DNA of 62,337 bases, taken from an uncultured Aquimarina sp. (GTDB taxonomy: Bacteria > Bacteroidota > Bacteroidia > Flavobacteriales > Flavobacteriaceae). Below are positions 36,575-46,174 of the stretch, piece after piece. The notes below the pieces were generated by a model. It made no database searches. It worked only from the letters and a program-made list of their open reading frames with translations, and had not been told where the DNA came from. The position numbers were made by a program, and so were the translations under genes. Location of the stretch: the NCBI GenBank assembly GCA_947500505.1, contig CANMSL010000020.1, positions 1-62,337 on the forward strand. Direction: 5' to 3'. The first letter of the stretch is position 1, and every line of letters starts with the position of its first letter.

Positions 36575-37006
36575 CTAATTCGCAAATCCTGATGAAACCA
36601 AAGTGTTAGACACTGGTTCATCTGGAGTGATTCCATCTACATCTGTAGCTTCTATAGCTTCCGGTTCTGATTTTTGGATATGATCTTTTATCTTGATGGT
36701 GGCTCCTCCGTAACTGCATTTTATGGTAGAACACTCTAATAAAGCTTTATCACCTTGAATTAAAATTTCCCCAATATTAATCCATTTAATCGGAGCGATA
36801 ATTGCTTTACAGGGAATTTTTTGCTTTGGACTTTTTATACATTTACCACTAAATTTTAAATTAGCTTTTGTCTTATCTTTTACATTGGCCCAGGTCTTAT
36901 CTTGCAATTTTATTGTGTTAGATGTTACCTTAAGTTTTCCAATAGGTTTGGTACATAAAGGACATTCTATTTTTGCTCCATTACAAACATATTTCTTACC
37001 ACTCAT
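36575..37006 (-). CDS. DUF4280 PAAR-like tip protein
   Basis: A 143-residue protein. It opens MSGKKYVCNGAKIECPLC and has Cys-rich positions (CPLC, FSGKCIKSPKQKIPCKA, LLECSTIKCSYGGATIKIKDH) typical of DUF4280. This family is regarded as PAAR-like: a pointed tip that sits on VgrG spikes in contractile injection systems. The last 30 residues form an acidic, probably flexible tail. It lies between an unknown gene (21 bases upstream) and the 360-residue protein. Confidence 0.88.
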   Translation of the reverse strand: MSGKKYVCNGAKIECPLCTKPIGKLKVTSNTIKLQDKTWANVKDKTKANLKFSGKCIKSPKQKIPCKAIIAPIKWINIGEILIQGDKALLECSTIKCSYGGATIKIKDHIQKSEPEAIEATDVDGITPDEPVSNTLVSSGFAN

Positions 37007-37027
37007 ACCTATTTTCTATTACATTAC

Positions 37028-37882
37028 CTATTGTTGTTTTAGTTTGTGATTCTGAATCTTTCTATATTCTTTGCCGCACTCCGTTACTATACTCAGACCG
37101 ACAGTATCAAAAACACCTGTCTCTTTATCATATATATATTCTCCGTTGTAATCAGTTAACCTAATTCCGTTAGTGTCTGATATATTTTTTCTTTTGAAAA
37201 TACTTTGAATTTTATCTGCATATATTTGTTCTTCGTTTAGATCTCCGGTTATCCCAAGGATTATTTTATCTTTCTCTGTCTTTAAGAGTTTAACTTTTTC
37301 GCAAATGGCTAATGGTAGTTGATATACCATATTTCCATGAGTACGAATCCTATTTTGTGTTTCGTCCGGATCACTAGAGTGAAAACCGAATAAATCATTA
37401 AATAGTAATCCATATAACCTGTATTGTAAACAATCTGAAAGCAGTTTATCGTGCTGCTGAATTTTCTTCTCTATCCCAATTAAATAACGTTCGATTGCTT
37501 GACCTTTATATCTTTCTTTAAGTTTTGATTTTTGTTCCTTCCAGCGCTCTATAATGTCGTCGTGATTTACAATTTGAATTAACTCACCTTTCCAGTTCAT
37601 CCTAAATTCAATATTTTCCAATACCTCATATATAGATTTCGTTAAATCCTCTTGCTTTTTAAGAACAGAATCCAATTCTATCCGGATTATTTTCGTGGTA
37701 ATTTTTACCGTAAAGAACATAGGATTGTATTCAATAATCTGTACGTCAAGATTCTTATAAATACCTTGATATTCTGTACGATTATGACATTTAACCTCTG
37801 AGTTTATTTCATGATGATAACTTATTCCAAGTGTTGGAAGTATCCTCATTGTCACCTGATCGTCTATTAACATTCTCATCAT
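37028..37882 (-). CDS. Unknown protein of VgrG island
   Basis: A 284-residue protein without recognisable domains or signal peptide. The middle is helical and charged (WKEQKSKLKERYKGQAIERY). Two ATG codons open the frame (MMRMLIDDQVTMRILPTLGI), with the first immediately before the vgrG stop codon, so the two are translationally linked. Position between vgrG and the PAAR-like gene is where adaptor proteins for T6SS effectors are often found; the role is inference. Confidence 0.75.
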   Translation of the reverse strand: MMRMLIDDQVTMRILPTLGISYHHEINSEVKCHNRTEYQGIYKNLDVQIIEYNPMFFTVKITTKIIRIELDSVLKKQEDLTKSIYEVLENIEFRMNWKGELIQIVNHDDIIERWKEQKSKLKERYKGQAIERYLIGIEKKIQQHDKLLSDCLQYRLYGLLFNDLFGFHSSDPDETQNRIRTHGNMVYQLPLAICEKVKLLKTEKDKIILGITGDLNEEQIYADKIQSIFKRKNISDTNGIRLTDYNGEYIYDKETGVFDTVGLSIVTECGKEYRKIQNHKLKQQ

Positions 37883-39676
37883 CTAGCCTTTACTAATTTT
37901 TACATCAGAATTACCTTGTAGAGTGGATACACCTTTAGCGTGCATTGTTAAATCACCTGCTACTGAAATCAGGCTTGTACTTCCTGCGGATTGCATATAA
38001 GACAAATTAACATTAACGGATTTTGTTTGGGATGCAAATTCTATGCTTTTACTTGTATTTACTTTATGAGTTTTAGTAATCCGCTCAGTTTTATCATTCC
38101 CTACATTAATATCTAAATCTTCATCTACATTGATCTCCATATTCTTAGCATTCAGTGTCATTGTCTCTAATGCAGTAATAACCATATTGTTATTCGCAGT
38201 ATCAATATGAATAAGATTTTCATGTTTATCTTTTATAGTGATAAATTCTCCTTTATCAGTATCATTTAATTCAATGGTATGACCACTTCTGGTTCTAATA
38301 GCTTTCACATTGTTTTTATTCGTTTTCCATCCTGCAGGATTTGCACCACCATTATAGAGAGCTCCCATCACAAAAGGTCTTTCTGCGTTACCTCCTTCAA
38401 AACCAACTAATACTTCTTCTCCAACTTCCGGTATAAAATGAAACCCTTTTTCGCCACCAGAATGAGGAGTCATTATCCTAAGCCAAGGTGTAAACACTCC
38501 TAATGGCTTTTGCCAATCTAGCTGTACTTTTATTCTTCCCAGACCATCCGGATCATTGTTCGCGGTAACCGTTGCAACCTGAGTTTCACTTTTAGGTGTC
38601 TTAAAAATGTTTGTATTTGGATATACGTCCTGATCTATTGCTATTCCTTCAAAATGATTTACATACTTTCCGTTTTCTGTTGCAGTATGCGTTATTTTTA
38701 TGATTCTGTAAACCCCCTGATCATTATTCTTTTCTCTTATTTTCACCTTCTTACCTAAACTAACTCCTGGGTTATCGCTTTTACCAGAAATGATGACTTG
38801 TTTAATTTCTTCTGCTTTCTTTTGTTCTTTCACAAGTGTACTCAACCTTTGCTTTGTTTGAGGATCATTATATGTGTTTAGAAAAACCTGAGTCTTATGA
38901 GGAAACATTTCTCTACTTTTATTAGATGCGTATCCGTTATGACCGTTTATGGAGCTTGTAATTTCTGAAGTAATTACCTGGTGTTTTTCATTAGTTATAT
39001 AGTCATTAGTAAAGAAGGAATAACTATTAGGCCTGGGATGCAAACTTCTTGAAAACTCCTGTAAGTCCAATCCGTAAGTTAGATTTACTTCTTCGGATTC
39101 TGAAGGTTTGCCAAAAACCAGATTCTCTCCATCATAATAAAACCACTCGCCATATTGAGCAGATAATCTACTGGCAAACTCAAAACTGCTTTCTCCGTTT
39201 TGCACACAATAATGTAAACTGTTGTCGGATCTTGTGGATATTATTGTATTCAATTTCGAACGATCGTACTTTTGGAAAACAGTAGAAAGAATAGATTCTA
39301 AACTCTCATCACTAAAGGATGCATAATGAGGTCCGTCATCAGTTAATATTGAATTACTCTTAGCTTTAATCAAAATAGAGTCTCCTATGGATTGATGAAA
39401 ACCGTTAGTTACTTTTACCTCGGTAACTACTCCATTAAATTTAAGTTCCTTATATACATCTATTGTGTCTAGAGAAGATATAGAAAGAATAATGGTTTGT
39501 CCTAAAAAATCATTGCTTTCATTTTCGGATTGGTCAGAAATATTTTCCAAAACATCTTTTCTACATAATAATTCGAGTGTATGATGATTATCAATTTCCT
39601 GCTGAAGGGTTAGTCCCTTAAATGCATTTATAGAAACTCCACCAATAAATAATTGAATGTTTGACTGAAGTGCCAT
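37883..39676 (-). CDS. vgrG: VgrG spike protein of a contractile injection system
   Basis: A 597-residue spike protein. The N-terminal half is the gp27-like part (residues about 1-330, with FVFSR-type core SSFEFASRLSAQYGEWFYYDG). The gp5 OB-fold reads VATVTANNDPDGLGRIKVQL, then WLRIMTPHSGGEKGFHFIPE and VGEEVLVGFEGGNAERPFVM. The C-terminal beta-helix is rich in alternating hydrophobic repeats (NAKNMEINVDEDLDINVGND). It is the first gene of a six-gene minus-strand row that follows the VgrG, adaptor, tip, effector, immunity order. Other parts of the injection machine are not in the window. Confidence 0.94.
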   Translation of the reverse strand: MALQSNIQLFIGGVSINAFKGLTLQQEIDNHHTLELLCRKDVLENISDQSENESNDFLGQTIILSISSLDTIDVYKELKFNGVVTEVKVTNGFHQSIGDSILIKAKSNSILTDDGPHYASFSDESLESILSTVFQKYDRSKLNTIISTRSDNSLHYCVQNGESSFEFASRLSAQYGEWFYYDGENLVFGKPSESEEVNLTYGLDLQEFSRSLHPRPNSYSFFTNDYITNEKHQVITSEITSSINGHNGYASNKSREMFPHKTQVFLNTYNDPQTKQRLSTLVKEQKKAEEIKQVIISGKSDNPGVSLGKKVKIREKNNDQGVYRIIKITHTATENGKYVNHFEGIAIDQDVYPNTNIFKTPKSETQVATVTANNDPDGLGRIKVQLDWQKPLGVFTPWLRIMTPHSGGEKGFHFIPEVGEEVLVGFEGGNAERPFVMGALYNGGANPAGWKTNKNNVKAIRTRSGHTIELNDTDKGEFITIKDKHENLIHIDTANNNMVITALETMTLNAKNMEINVDEDLDINVGNDKTERITKTHKVNTSKSIEFASQTKSVNVNLSYMQSAGSTSLISVAGDLTMHAKGVSTLQGNSDVKISKG

Positions 39677-39972
39677 CGCTGAGTTTTAAGATTAATTTGT
39701 GCAACAACCTATAAGACCATCAGAATCTAACCAATGCTGTGATCATTCCTATTCAATAATGATCAAAATATTATGAATATAGAATAATACTGTGTCTAGG
39801 TTATTTCAAATTTAAAAAACTATAGTTTCAAAGTCACCCAAATTTTCAGTGAAACTACACCCCTGAAAACCACCCAATTAAATCGTGGTTTGACTCTAAA
39901 AAAAAGAAGGTTTAGCCATAAAATGTTATGATCAACACGTAAGAAAAAAATAATCTGGATACATAAGGAAAG

Positions 39973-40010
39973 AAAAACTGGATATAAAAAGCAATTTATA
40001 TCCAGTTTTT
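39973..40010 (-). terminator. Strong 16-bp hairpin upstream of vgrG
   Basis: AAAAACTGGATATAAA (39973-39988) pairs perfectly with TTTATATCCAGTTTTT (39995-40010). Each strand ends in a T run, so it could terminate in either direction. On the minus strand it would end a short transcript that covers the 31-codon frame, which makes a small RNA or leader possible. Confidence 0.6.
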
Positions 40011-40055
40011 AGAAGTAGTTTGTAAACATTTTGTACGGGGTTTAAATATGAAAGT

Positions 40056-40151
40056 CTATCTATGAATTGCATGGCTACTCGCAGCTGGTAATTCTTGTAA
40101 AAACTTTCTTAAAACACTCCAGTTAATCTTAAATGAAATAAAATTTGTCAT
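40056..40151 (-). CDS. Possible 31-residue small protein
   Basis: An ATG-started frame gives MTNFISFKINWSVLRKFLQE and ends in LPAASSHAIHR. It is short enough to arise by chance, but it has an amphipathic basic helix, no close paralogue in the window, and lies between a gene-free stretch and a strong hairpin that could end its transcript. No promoter is obvious. Its coding status is uncertain. Confidence 0.25.
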   Translation of the reverse strand: MTNFISFKINWSVLRKFLQELPAASSHAIHR

Positions 40152-40643
40152 GATTTCTTTATTTAAAGTTAATATACATTTTTACTGATTTACATTATTC
40201 CTTTATCAGTTATCTAGTAGTTTTCAAAACACGTGCCAAACTTTTTATACAAAAAAAACTAATTCATAACTAATTAAAGATCAAAAAAATAACCATTTTT
40301 AAAAGTATTACTATTCTCTTTGAATTTTCAAAATTACGCTCAGAGAAATTCGAAGAATTAACAGGATAATATTACTGGTGTTATTTAGGAAAGAAAGAAT
40401 ATATTACAAGCTGATGTTAACCAAATTTAAGATATCAACTATGAATTAACTCAATATAATAAAAATTAAGTCAGTTCCAGTGCTTCGACTTAAGGAGAAT
40501 CGTATCGAGAACAGTAAAATTTTTTATCAAAAATCTATCCTCGAAACTATTTTTTTTCACTCTGGTCCAAAAAACAACTTGAATCGACGGTTTTTGATTT
40601 TATGAATTTAGCATCCTGCTGAATTCATAAAAGTGAAAATATT

Positions 40644-42974
40644 TTAGCTTATCACTTTCAATTTAGCAAACCTCAGTAAAAGCTTTTTTATCCCTCCATT
40701 TTCAAAATTGATCTCTGCTTTTTTATCTTGACCAACTCCCTCAAGTTGTAGGACTTTTCCTTTACCAAACCGCATATGTTCTACAATAGTTCCGGGTACA
40801 AGATCTCCATCAAATAGATTTGTTTTAGCGTTCTGTGCTGTTCCATTAGATACAGGACGCAGCTTTCTTAGCTTTCTCAGTTGTTCCTCAGACGGTTTAT
40901 GAGAAACTGGTGGTGATCCTGATACCGGTTTTTTAAGTCTCAATTTACTTTTGTCCACCTCTCCAAAAATATCAGTATCTACTAAGGGTTTATAACGATA
41001 GGTATCAATAGGAGTAATATATTCTAGATACTGAGGATCAATTTCTTCAATAAAACGGCTGGGTTCTGCATCCACAAGTTTACCCCATCGATAACGAGAT
41101 TGTGTATACGTTAAATATGCCTGCTTTTCTGCCCTTGTCAAGGCAACATAAAATAATCTTCTTTCTTCCTCCAATTCCGATCTGGTATTCATACTCATTC
41201 CAGAAGGAAACAAATCTTCTTCCATACCTACGATATAGACATAAGGAAACTCTAGTCCTTTTGCTAAGTGTATGGTCATTAATGCCACCCGATCATCATC
41301 ACCAGTATCCTGATCAAGATCTGTTGCCAGGGCTACATCCTCCAAGAATTCAGCCAGGGATCCTGTTTCATCTGCCAATTCTTTTTGTCCCTCTACAAAA
41401 TCACGAATACCATTCAATAGCTCCTCTATATTTTCGATACGTGCAATGCCTTCCGGTGTTCCATCTTTTTTAAGTTCTTGAAGTAAACCTGTATTTTTTG
41501 CCACCATTTCTGCCAGCACAAAAGCATCAGAAGTCTGATTAGTTACCTGAAAACTCTTGATCATATTCAAGAAGTTCTCTAACCTGGTCTTGGTTCCGCT
41601 ATTGATTTTTAGATTGATGCGATCCAGGTTTTCTATGATTTCAAAGATAGGTCGATCATAATGATTAGCTGCTACTACTAATTTATCTACTGTAGTATTC
41701 CCGATTCCACGTGCCGGGTAATTGATCACACGTTTTAATGCTTCTTCATCTTTAGGATTAATGATTAATCTAAGATAGGCTAAAACGTCTTTGATCTCTT
41801 TTCTTTGATAAAAAGACAACCCACCGTAAATCCTATATTTAATATCTCTTTTCCGAAGTGCATCCTCCATTGCGCGGGACTGTGCATTTGTTCTATACAG
41901 TATAGCAAACTGACCATTGGTTAACTGATGCTGCATTTGATTTTCGAAAATAGAACTCGCCACGAATCTTCCTTCATCACCATCGGTCAATAAACGATTT
42001 ACAAAAATTTTAGGTCCCGGATCATTAGCAGTCCAAACAACTTTATCAAGTTTCGTTTTGTTCTTATCAATAATAGAGTTGGCTGCCTCTACAATATTCT
42101 TGGTAGATCTATAATTTTGTTCTAATCGATATTGCTGTACATTATCGTAATCCCTCTGGAAATTAAGGATATTATTAATATTCGCTCCGCGAAATGCATA
42201 TATACTTTGAGCATCATCCCCTACTACACATATATTCTGGAACTTATCTGATAGTGCTTTAACAATTAAATACTGAGAGTGATTTGTATCTTGGTACTCA
42301 TCTACCAATATATATCTAAAGCGATTTTGATATTTTGCTAACACATCAGGGAAACGGTTTAACAGCTCATTGGTTTTAAGTAACAGATCATCAAAATCCA
42401 TAGCGCCTGCTTTAAAACAGCGATCGACATAATGTTGGTAAATTTCTCCCATACGAGGTCTTTTTGCCATCGCATCCGCTTCGACCAACTCTGGATTCTG
42501 AAAATATGCCTTTACAGTTATTAAACTGTTCTTGTAGGAAGAAATACGTGATTGAACCTGCTTATACTTATAAATATCTTTATCCAGTCCCATCTCTTTA
42601 ATTACGGAAGCGATGAGTCGTTGAGAATCCTGTGTATCATAAATAGTAAAATTAGAAGGATACCCTAATTTATCAGCTTCAATTCTAAGGATTTTAGCAA
42701 AAATAGAATGGAATGTTCCCATCCATAAATTCTTTGCCTCACTGGCACCTACTATGTCAGCGATACGTTTTTTCATCTCTCTCGCTGCTTTATTGGTAAA
42801 GGTCAGGGATAAGATGTTAAATGCATCTACTCCTTTATGCATCAAATAAGCAATTCTATAAGTAAGTACCCTTGTTTTTCCGGAACCAGCACCCGCTATC
42901 ACAATCATAGGACCATCTTTCTGCAATACAGGGGCTCGTTGCGCATCATTTAATCCAGCTAAATATTCTTCCAA
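40644..42974 (-). CDS. uvrD: UvrD/PcrA-type 3'-5' DNA helicase
   Basis: A 776-residue superfamily 1A helicase for DNA repair and replication restart. The motifs are complete: Q-motif GLNDAQRAPVLQ, Walker A AGAGSGKTRVL, motif Ia TFTNKAAREM, motif II LVDEYQDTN, motif III VVGDDAQSIYAFRGA, motif IV RLEQNYRSTKNI, motif V LMTIHLAKGLEFPYVY and motif VI EERRLFYVALTRAEK. The C-terminus ends in a Tudor-like domain (VPGTIVEHMRFGKGKVL), as in PcrA/UvrD. No ATG precedes the Q-motif: the frame runs back to TAA with only ATT, ATA and TTG codons, so TTG at 42974 is the probable start. Confidence 0.95.
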   Translation of the reverse strand: MEEYLAGLNDAQRAPVLQKDGPMIVIAGAGSGKTRVLTYRIAYLMHKGVDAFNILSLTFTNKAAREMKKRIADIVGASEAKNLWMGTFHSIFAKILRIEADKLGYPSNFTIYDTQDSQRLIASVIKEMGLDKDIYKYKQVQSRISSYKNSLITVKAYFQNPELVEADAMAKRPRMGEIYQHYVDRCFKAGAMDFDDLLLKTNELLNRFPDVLAKYQNRFRYILVDEYQDTNHSQYLIVKALSDKFQNICVVGDDAQSIYAFRGANINNILNFQRDYDNVQQYRLEQNYRSTKNIVEAANSIIDKNKTKLDKVVWTANDPGPKIFVNRLLTDGDEGRFVASSIFENQMQHQLTNGQFAILYRTNAQSRAMEDALRKRDIKYRIYGGLSFYQRKEIKDVLAYLRLIINPKDEEALKRVINYPARGIGNTTVDKLVVAANHYDRPIFEIIENLDRINLKINSGTKTRLENFLNMIKSFQVTNQTSDAFVLAEMVAKNTGLLQELKKDGTPEGIARIENIEELLNGIRDFVEGQKELADETGSLAEFLEDVALATDLDQDTGDDDRVALMTIHLAKGLEFPYVYIVGMEEDLFPSGMSMNTRSELEEERRLFYVALTRAEKQAYLTYTQSRYRWGKLVDAEPSRFIEEIDPQYLEYITPIDTYRYKPLVDTDIFGEVDKSKLRLKKPVSGSPPVSHKPSEEQLRKLRKLRPVSNGTAQNAKTNLFDGDLVPGTIVEHMRFGKGKVLQLEGVGQDKKAEINFENGGIKKLLLRFAKLKVIS

Positions 42975-43248
42975 TTTTTCAATTTTTATAAGCCTCGAAA
43001 TTTAAGGAAACTATCCATTTTATCGAATTATTATTACGCATACTTATAAACAAAACATGAACGTTTTATCATACTTATCAGTTATTGACAGATCTCGAAA
43101 AGACCAACATTTCTTACATTGTTAATATCTTTTAGTTTAAAAAATATCGTTTAAATGCAATATTTCAAGATAAAATACATATATTTATAACTCATTTACC
43201 AACTAAGTATGAACTTTTAACCCCTACATATAACCTAATATTATCGCT

Positions 43249-43536
43249 ATGTCCCCAAACACTAATGTTCAGCCTATTGAAAAAGAACAAATTAAATTTC
43301 TAACCTTTCCAAAGGAAGATGTGCTTAATAAACGAAAAGATCAAATTGATCGAATCTTAGAGTTACAAAGAGCATTATCTCTTGGTAATTTAGAAAGACA
43401 TAAAGTAAAAATCGTATTTGTTGACAATGAAGGATTTAAAAAAGTGGAAACCACTATATGGGGAATCACTGATAAAGAAGTAATTTTAAAACAAGCTACC
43501 ATTATACCTCTGGAAAGAATTATTAGTATTTCTTAA
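43249..43536 (+). CDS. Conserved flavobacterial protein of unknown function
   Basis: A 95-residue protein with a helical, charged N-terminus (DVLNKRKDQIDRILELQRAL) and a beta-rich C-terminus (HKVKIVFVDNEGFKKVETTI, then WGITDKEVILKQATIIPLERI). Similar small proteins with the TTIWG-TDK-VILKQ pattern occur across flavobacteria; no function is known, and an Sm- or SH3-like barrel is possible. It stands alone and ends at a strong terminator. Confidence 0.85.
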   Translation: MSPNTNVQPIEKEQIKFLTFPKEDVLNKRKDQIDRILELQRALSLGNLERHKVKIVFVDNEGFKKVETTIWGITDKEVILKQATIIPLERIISIS

Positions 43537-43553
43537 ATTTAACTTTCATTACC

Positions 43554-43597
43554 ATAAAACTCTCAATACTGTCCTCTAGATAGATTGAGAGTTTTAT
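43554..43597 (+). terminator. Intrinsic terminator after the 95-residue protein gene
   Basis: ATAAAACTCTCAAT (43554-43567) and ATTGAGAGTTTTAT (43584-43597) form a perfect 14-bp stem with a 16-base loop and T-rich end. Confidence 0.85.
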
Positions 43598-43686
43598 TTA
43601 TTGTCTTTTATACAATAATCGTATGCTTTCGTATGTTATGCAATAATTAATAGATATGTAAAATTCAAGGATTAAAGACTAACACC

Positions 43687-43694
43687 TAATTTTG
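43687..43694 (+). promoter_or_regulatory. -7 promoter element of metalloprotease gene
   Basis: TAATTTTG fits TAnnTTTG and overlaps the TTG at 43692 that could open the frame. This places the transcription start close to 43700 and makes the ATG at 43719 the real start codon. A matching TTG at -33 is not obvious. Confidence 0.5.
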
Positions 43695-43718
43695 GCAATC
43701 AATATCTTCAACAAAATC

Positions 43719-46091
43719 ATGATACCCAGAACCCACTTCAAAATAATCGTAATGTGCTTAACTATTCTGAATAGTTTTTTTATATATGCTCAGGATAAAA
43801 ATTCATTTCAAATTGATGAAAGTCCAGACAGCTTTGTCCAACACTTAACTCTTAAAACTAATGGATTACAACTAATACTCTCTAAAAACAATTCTCTTTT
43901 TTTACGTATGAATGTGCAAAAAGTAAGTGACAATAAAACCACACTTATCGGTACGATTAATAATGAGAAGCTTTCTTCTTTCACACTCTACAAAACTGAA
44001 AATAAAATAGAGGGAAACCTGGTGCTTAGAAACCAAAAAGAAGGGTATCGAATTTATACTAGTGATCAGGGAAAGGTATACATAAAAGAAGTGGACATTA
44101 ATTCGCTTCTATGTATTGATTATGAAGCAAATAAAGAAGAGAATGATATAGATACTAATAATGTTTTTTCTAAAATGGTGCCTCAATTAGAAAGTTTGCC
44201 GGGAGCTCCTGGAATTATTTATTTGGATTTTGATGGAGAGGTAGTTTCAGGAACTAGTTGGGTTAGTGGCGGTACCATTAACGCTGAATCTCCTAATTTT
44301 TCTAATCAAAAAATTATAGCAGTCTGGAAAATAATGGCCGAGGATTTCAGAGCATTTAATCTAAATATAACTACAAGAAGGGATCTCTATGATGCTGCTC
44401 CCCGAAATCGTAGAATGATGTGTATTTTTACACCTACTAAGGATGCCGCTCCGGGATCGGGAGGTGTTGCATATTTAGGGTCTTTTTCTTCTAATTTTTC
44501 TGATAATCCTTGTTGGGTGTACAATTTATCAACCAGAGCTGCTGGAGAAACAGGGTCTCACGAGATAGGACATACGCTTAGACTAAGTCACGATGGAAGA
44601 CCTGGAGAAGAATATTATGGAGGGCACGGCCAATGGTCTCCAATTATGGGATGGAGTGCCAGTAAACCAATCGGACATTGGAGTATCGGTGAATATGACA
44701 ATGCCAACCAACAACAAGATGATATACAGATCATAGCCGGAACTCAAAATGGAGTTGGATTTAGGGAAGACGATCACAAGGACATAATTACAGAAGCTAC
44801 CCCCATTCTAGTAGATGCCGATGGAAATGTTAGTCCTGATCAAAATTACGGTTTTATACATAATCGCAATGATAAAGATGTGTTTTCATTTGTAATTGAA
44901 ACAGGCAATGTATCTTTTGATTTTCAACCGAACCCGGATCATCCTAACCTAAATATCCAAGCTCGTATCCTGAATGGTATAGGTGAAGAAATTGCAGTTT
45001 CCGATCCTTCAGGGCTTTCAGCAAGTATTGATATGGATCTTCTCTTTGGTACATATTTTATAGAAATAGATGGTGTAGGCGAAGGTAATCTAAGTACAGG
45101 ATATTCGGATTACTCTTCTATTGGTAATTATTTTATCTCTGGTAAATATATTCCTGGCGATAATAACCAACCACCTATTAGTAATTTTGAAGCTTCTACT
45201 AATTGTGCTACGGTTAATTTTAACAGTACAACTATTAACAATGTAAACACCTATTTATGGGATTTTGGTGACGGAAACACTTCTACAGAACGAAATCCGA
45301 CACATACATATGACGATAGTGGTACATACAGTGTGTCGCTTACTACTTCTAACAGCGCTGGTCAAGATACCAGACAAAGAGATGACTATATAACTATTAA
45401 TATCCCTCAATTACCAGTAGGTCAAAATCAAAATATTTGTATAGGCGAATCCACTTCTTTGACTGTTACCGGAAATAGTCAGTTCGATTGGTATGAGACG
45501 CCTACCGGAGGAAATCCCATATATATGGGAGCTACTTTAGAAATACCAGCATCGCAATCGAGCCAAACATATTATGTAGCTGGTTCTTTTGATAATTGTA
45601 GTACCAGTACCAGAACTGCTATCAGTGTTATTGTAGAAGAGAATCCGGATACTCCAATCATATCAATACCGGATTCCAAAAATCTTTCGACAGCTGTTAC
45701 TTATCCGCAGTATCAATGGTATCATAATGGAGAAGCCATTACAGGTGGTACAGATGCACAGTATCTTCCTGATCAAATTGGAGAATATAGTGTAGAAGTT
45801 TTTAACGAAACAGGATGTAGTACTCTTTCAGAAATTTTTACTGTTGATTTATCTCAGCTTAATCTGAGCCAGGGAACTAGTGTGTTTAACTTATATCCAA
45901 ATCCTACCAGAGATATACTTCGAATTGATGGATTGACAGTTAATGAAAAAGACATCAGAGTTGTAAATACTTCAGGGCAAATTATTGTTGATACTAATAT
46001 ATCTCCAGAAATAGATTTAACCAATCTATCCAGCGGACTCTACATTGTGCTCATTAACAATAAATCCGTAGGTAAGTTCGTAAAACTATAG
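43719..46091 (+). CDS. Secreted metzincin-like zinc metalloprotease with T9SS domain
   Basis: A 790-residue extracellular protease. A signal peptide (FKIIVMCLTILNSFFIYAQ) precedes a propeptide-like segment. The catalytic domain carries the metzincin zinc motif HEIGHTLRLSHD (His281, Glu282, His285, His291). A pre-peptidase-like beta domain comes next, then a PKD domain (TYLWDFGDGNTSTERNPTHT), an Ig-like domain (YQWYHNGEAITGG) and a C-terminal type A T9SS sorting domain (FNLYPNPTRDILRIDGL to SSGLYIVLINN). It should be exported by Sec and T9SS to the surface. The TTG-started extension of 9 codons lies in the promoter and is rejected. Confidence 0.92.
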   Translation: MIPRTHFKIIVMCLTILNSFFIYAQDKNSFQIDESPDSFVQHLTLKTNGLQLILSKNNSLFLRMNVQKVSDNKTTLIGTINNEKLSSFTLYKTENKIEGNLVLRNQKEGYRIYTSDQGKVYIKEVDINSLLCIDYEANKEENDIDTNNVFSKMVPQLESLPGAPGIIYLDFDGEVVSGTSWVSGGTINAESPNFSNQKIIAVWKIMAEDFRAFNLNITTRRDLYDAAPRNRRMMCIFTPTKDAAPGSGGVAYLGSFSSNFSDNPCWVYNLSTRAAGETGSHEIGHTLRLSHDGRPGEEYYGGHGQWSPIMGWSASKPIGHWSIGEYDNANQQQDDIQIIAGTQNGVGFREDDHKDIITEATPILVDADGNVSPDQNYGFIHNRNDKDVFSFVIETGNVSFDFQPNPDHPNLNIQARILNGIGEEIAVSDPSGLSASIDMDLLFGTYFIEIDGVGEGNLSTGYSDYSSIGNYFISGKYIPGDNNQPPISNFEASTNCATVNFNSTTINNVNTYLWDFGDGNTSTERNPTHTYDDSGTYSVSLTTSNSAGQDTRQRDDYITINIPQLPVGQNQNICIGESTSLTVTGNSQFDWYETPTGGNPIYMGATLEIPASQSSQTYYVAGSFDNCSTSTRTAISVIVEENPDTPIISIPDSKNLSTAVTYPQYQWYHNGEAITGGTDAQYLPDQIGEYSVEVFNETGCSTLSEIFTVDLSQLNLSQGTSVFNLYPNPTRDILRIDGLTVNEKDIRVVNTSGQIIVDTNISPEIDLTNLSSGLYIVLINNKSVGKFVKL

Positions 46092-46110
46092 ATATATTGT
46101 AAAAGTTGCT

Positions 46111-46146
46111 AAAGGCGTATTTCTCTGAACAGGAAATATGCCTTTT
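46111..46146 (+). terminator. Intrinsic terminator after metalloprotease gene
   Basis: AAAGGCGTATTTC (46111-46123) pairs with GAAATATGCCTTT (46133-46145) with one G-T wobble; the loop is 9 bases. Confidence 0.8.
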
Positions 46147-46174
46147 CTATTTAGAAGAGATCAAAAACACATTT

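Larger units (their letters stand above)
39677..40643. other. Long gene-poor region upstream of vgrG
   Basis: Nearly 970 bases carry no recognised gene. Visible features are TAAATTTG on the minus strand at 39807-39814 (a possible promoter for vgrG), a 16-bp hairpin at 39973-40010 and a 31-codon minus-strand frame at 40056-40151. Near 40486-40518 is a short stretch CTTCGACTTAAGGAGAATCG with the look of a degenerate REP-type repeat. The rest is AT-rich without structure I can name. Confidence 0.5.

Noticed and set aside
36568..36636. 23-codon extension of the 360-residue protein
   Set aside because: It overlaps the DUF4280 gene by 62 bases; an ATG lies 7 bases after that gene's stop.
32036..39676. 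Complete T6SS locus
   Set aside because: Only spike, tip, candidate effector and unknown genes are present; no sheath, tube, baseplate or membrane-complex genes are seen.
43692..43718. TTG-started extension of the metalloprotease
   Set aside because: It overlaps the TAATTTTG promoter element; the ATG at 43719 gives a proper signal peptide.
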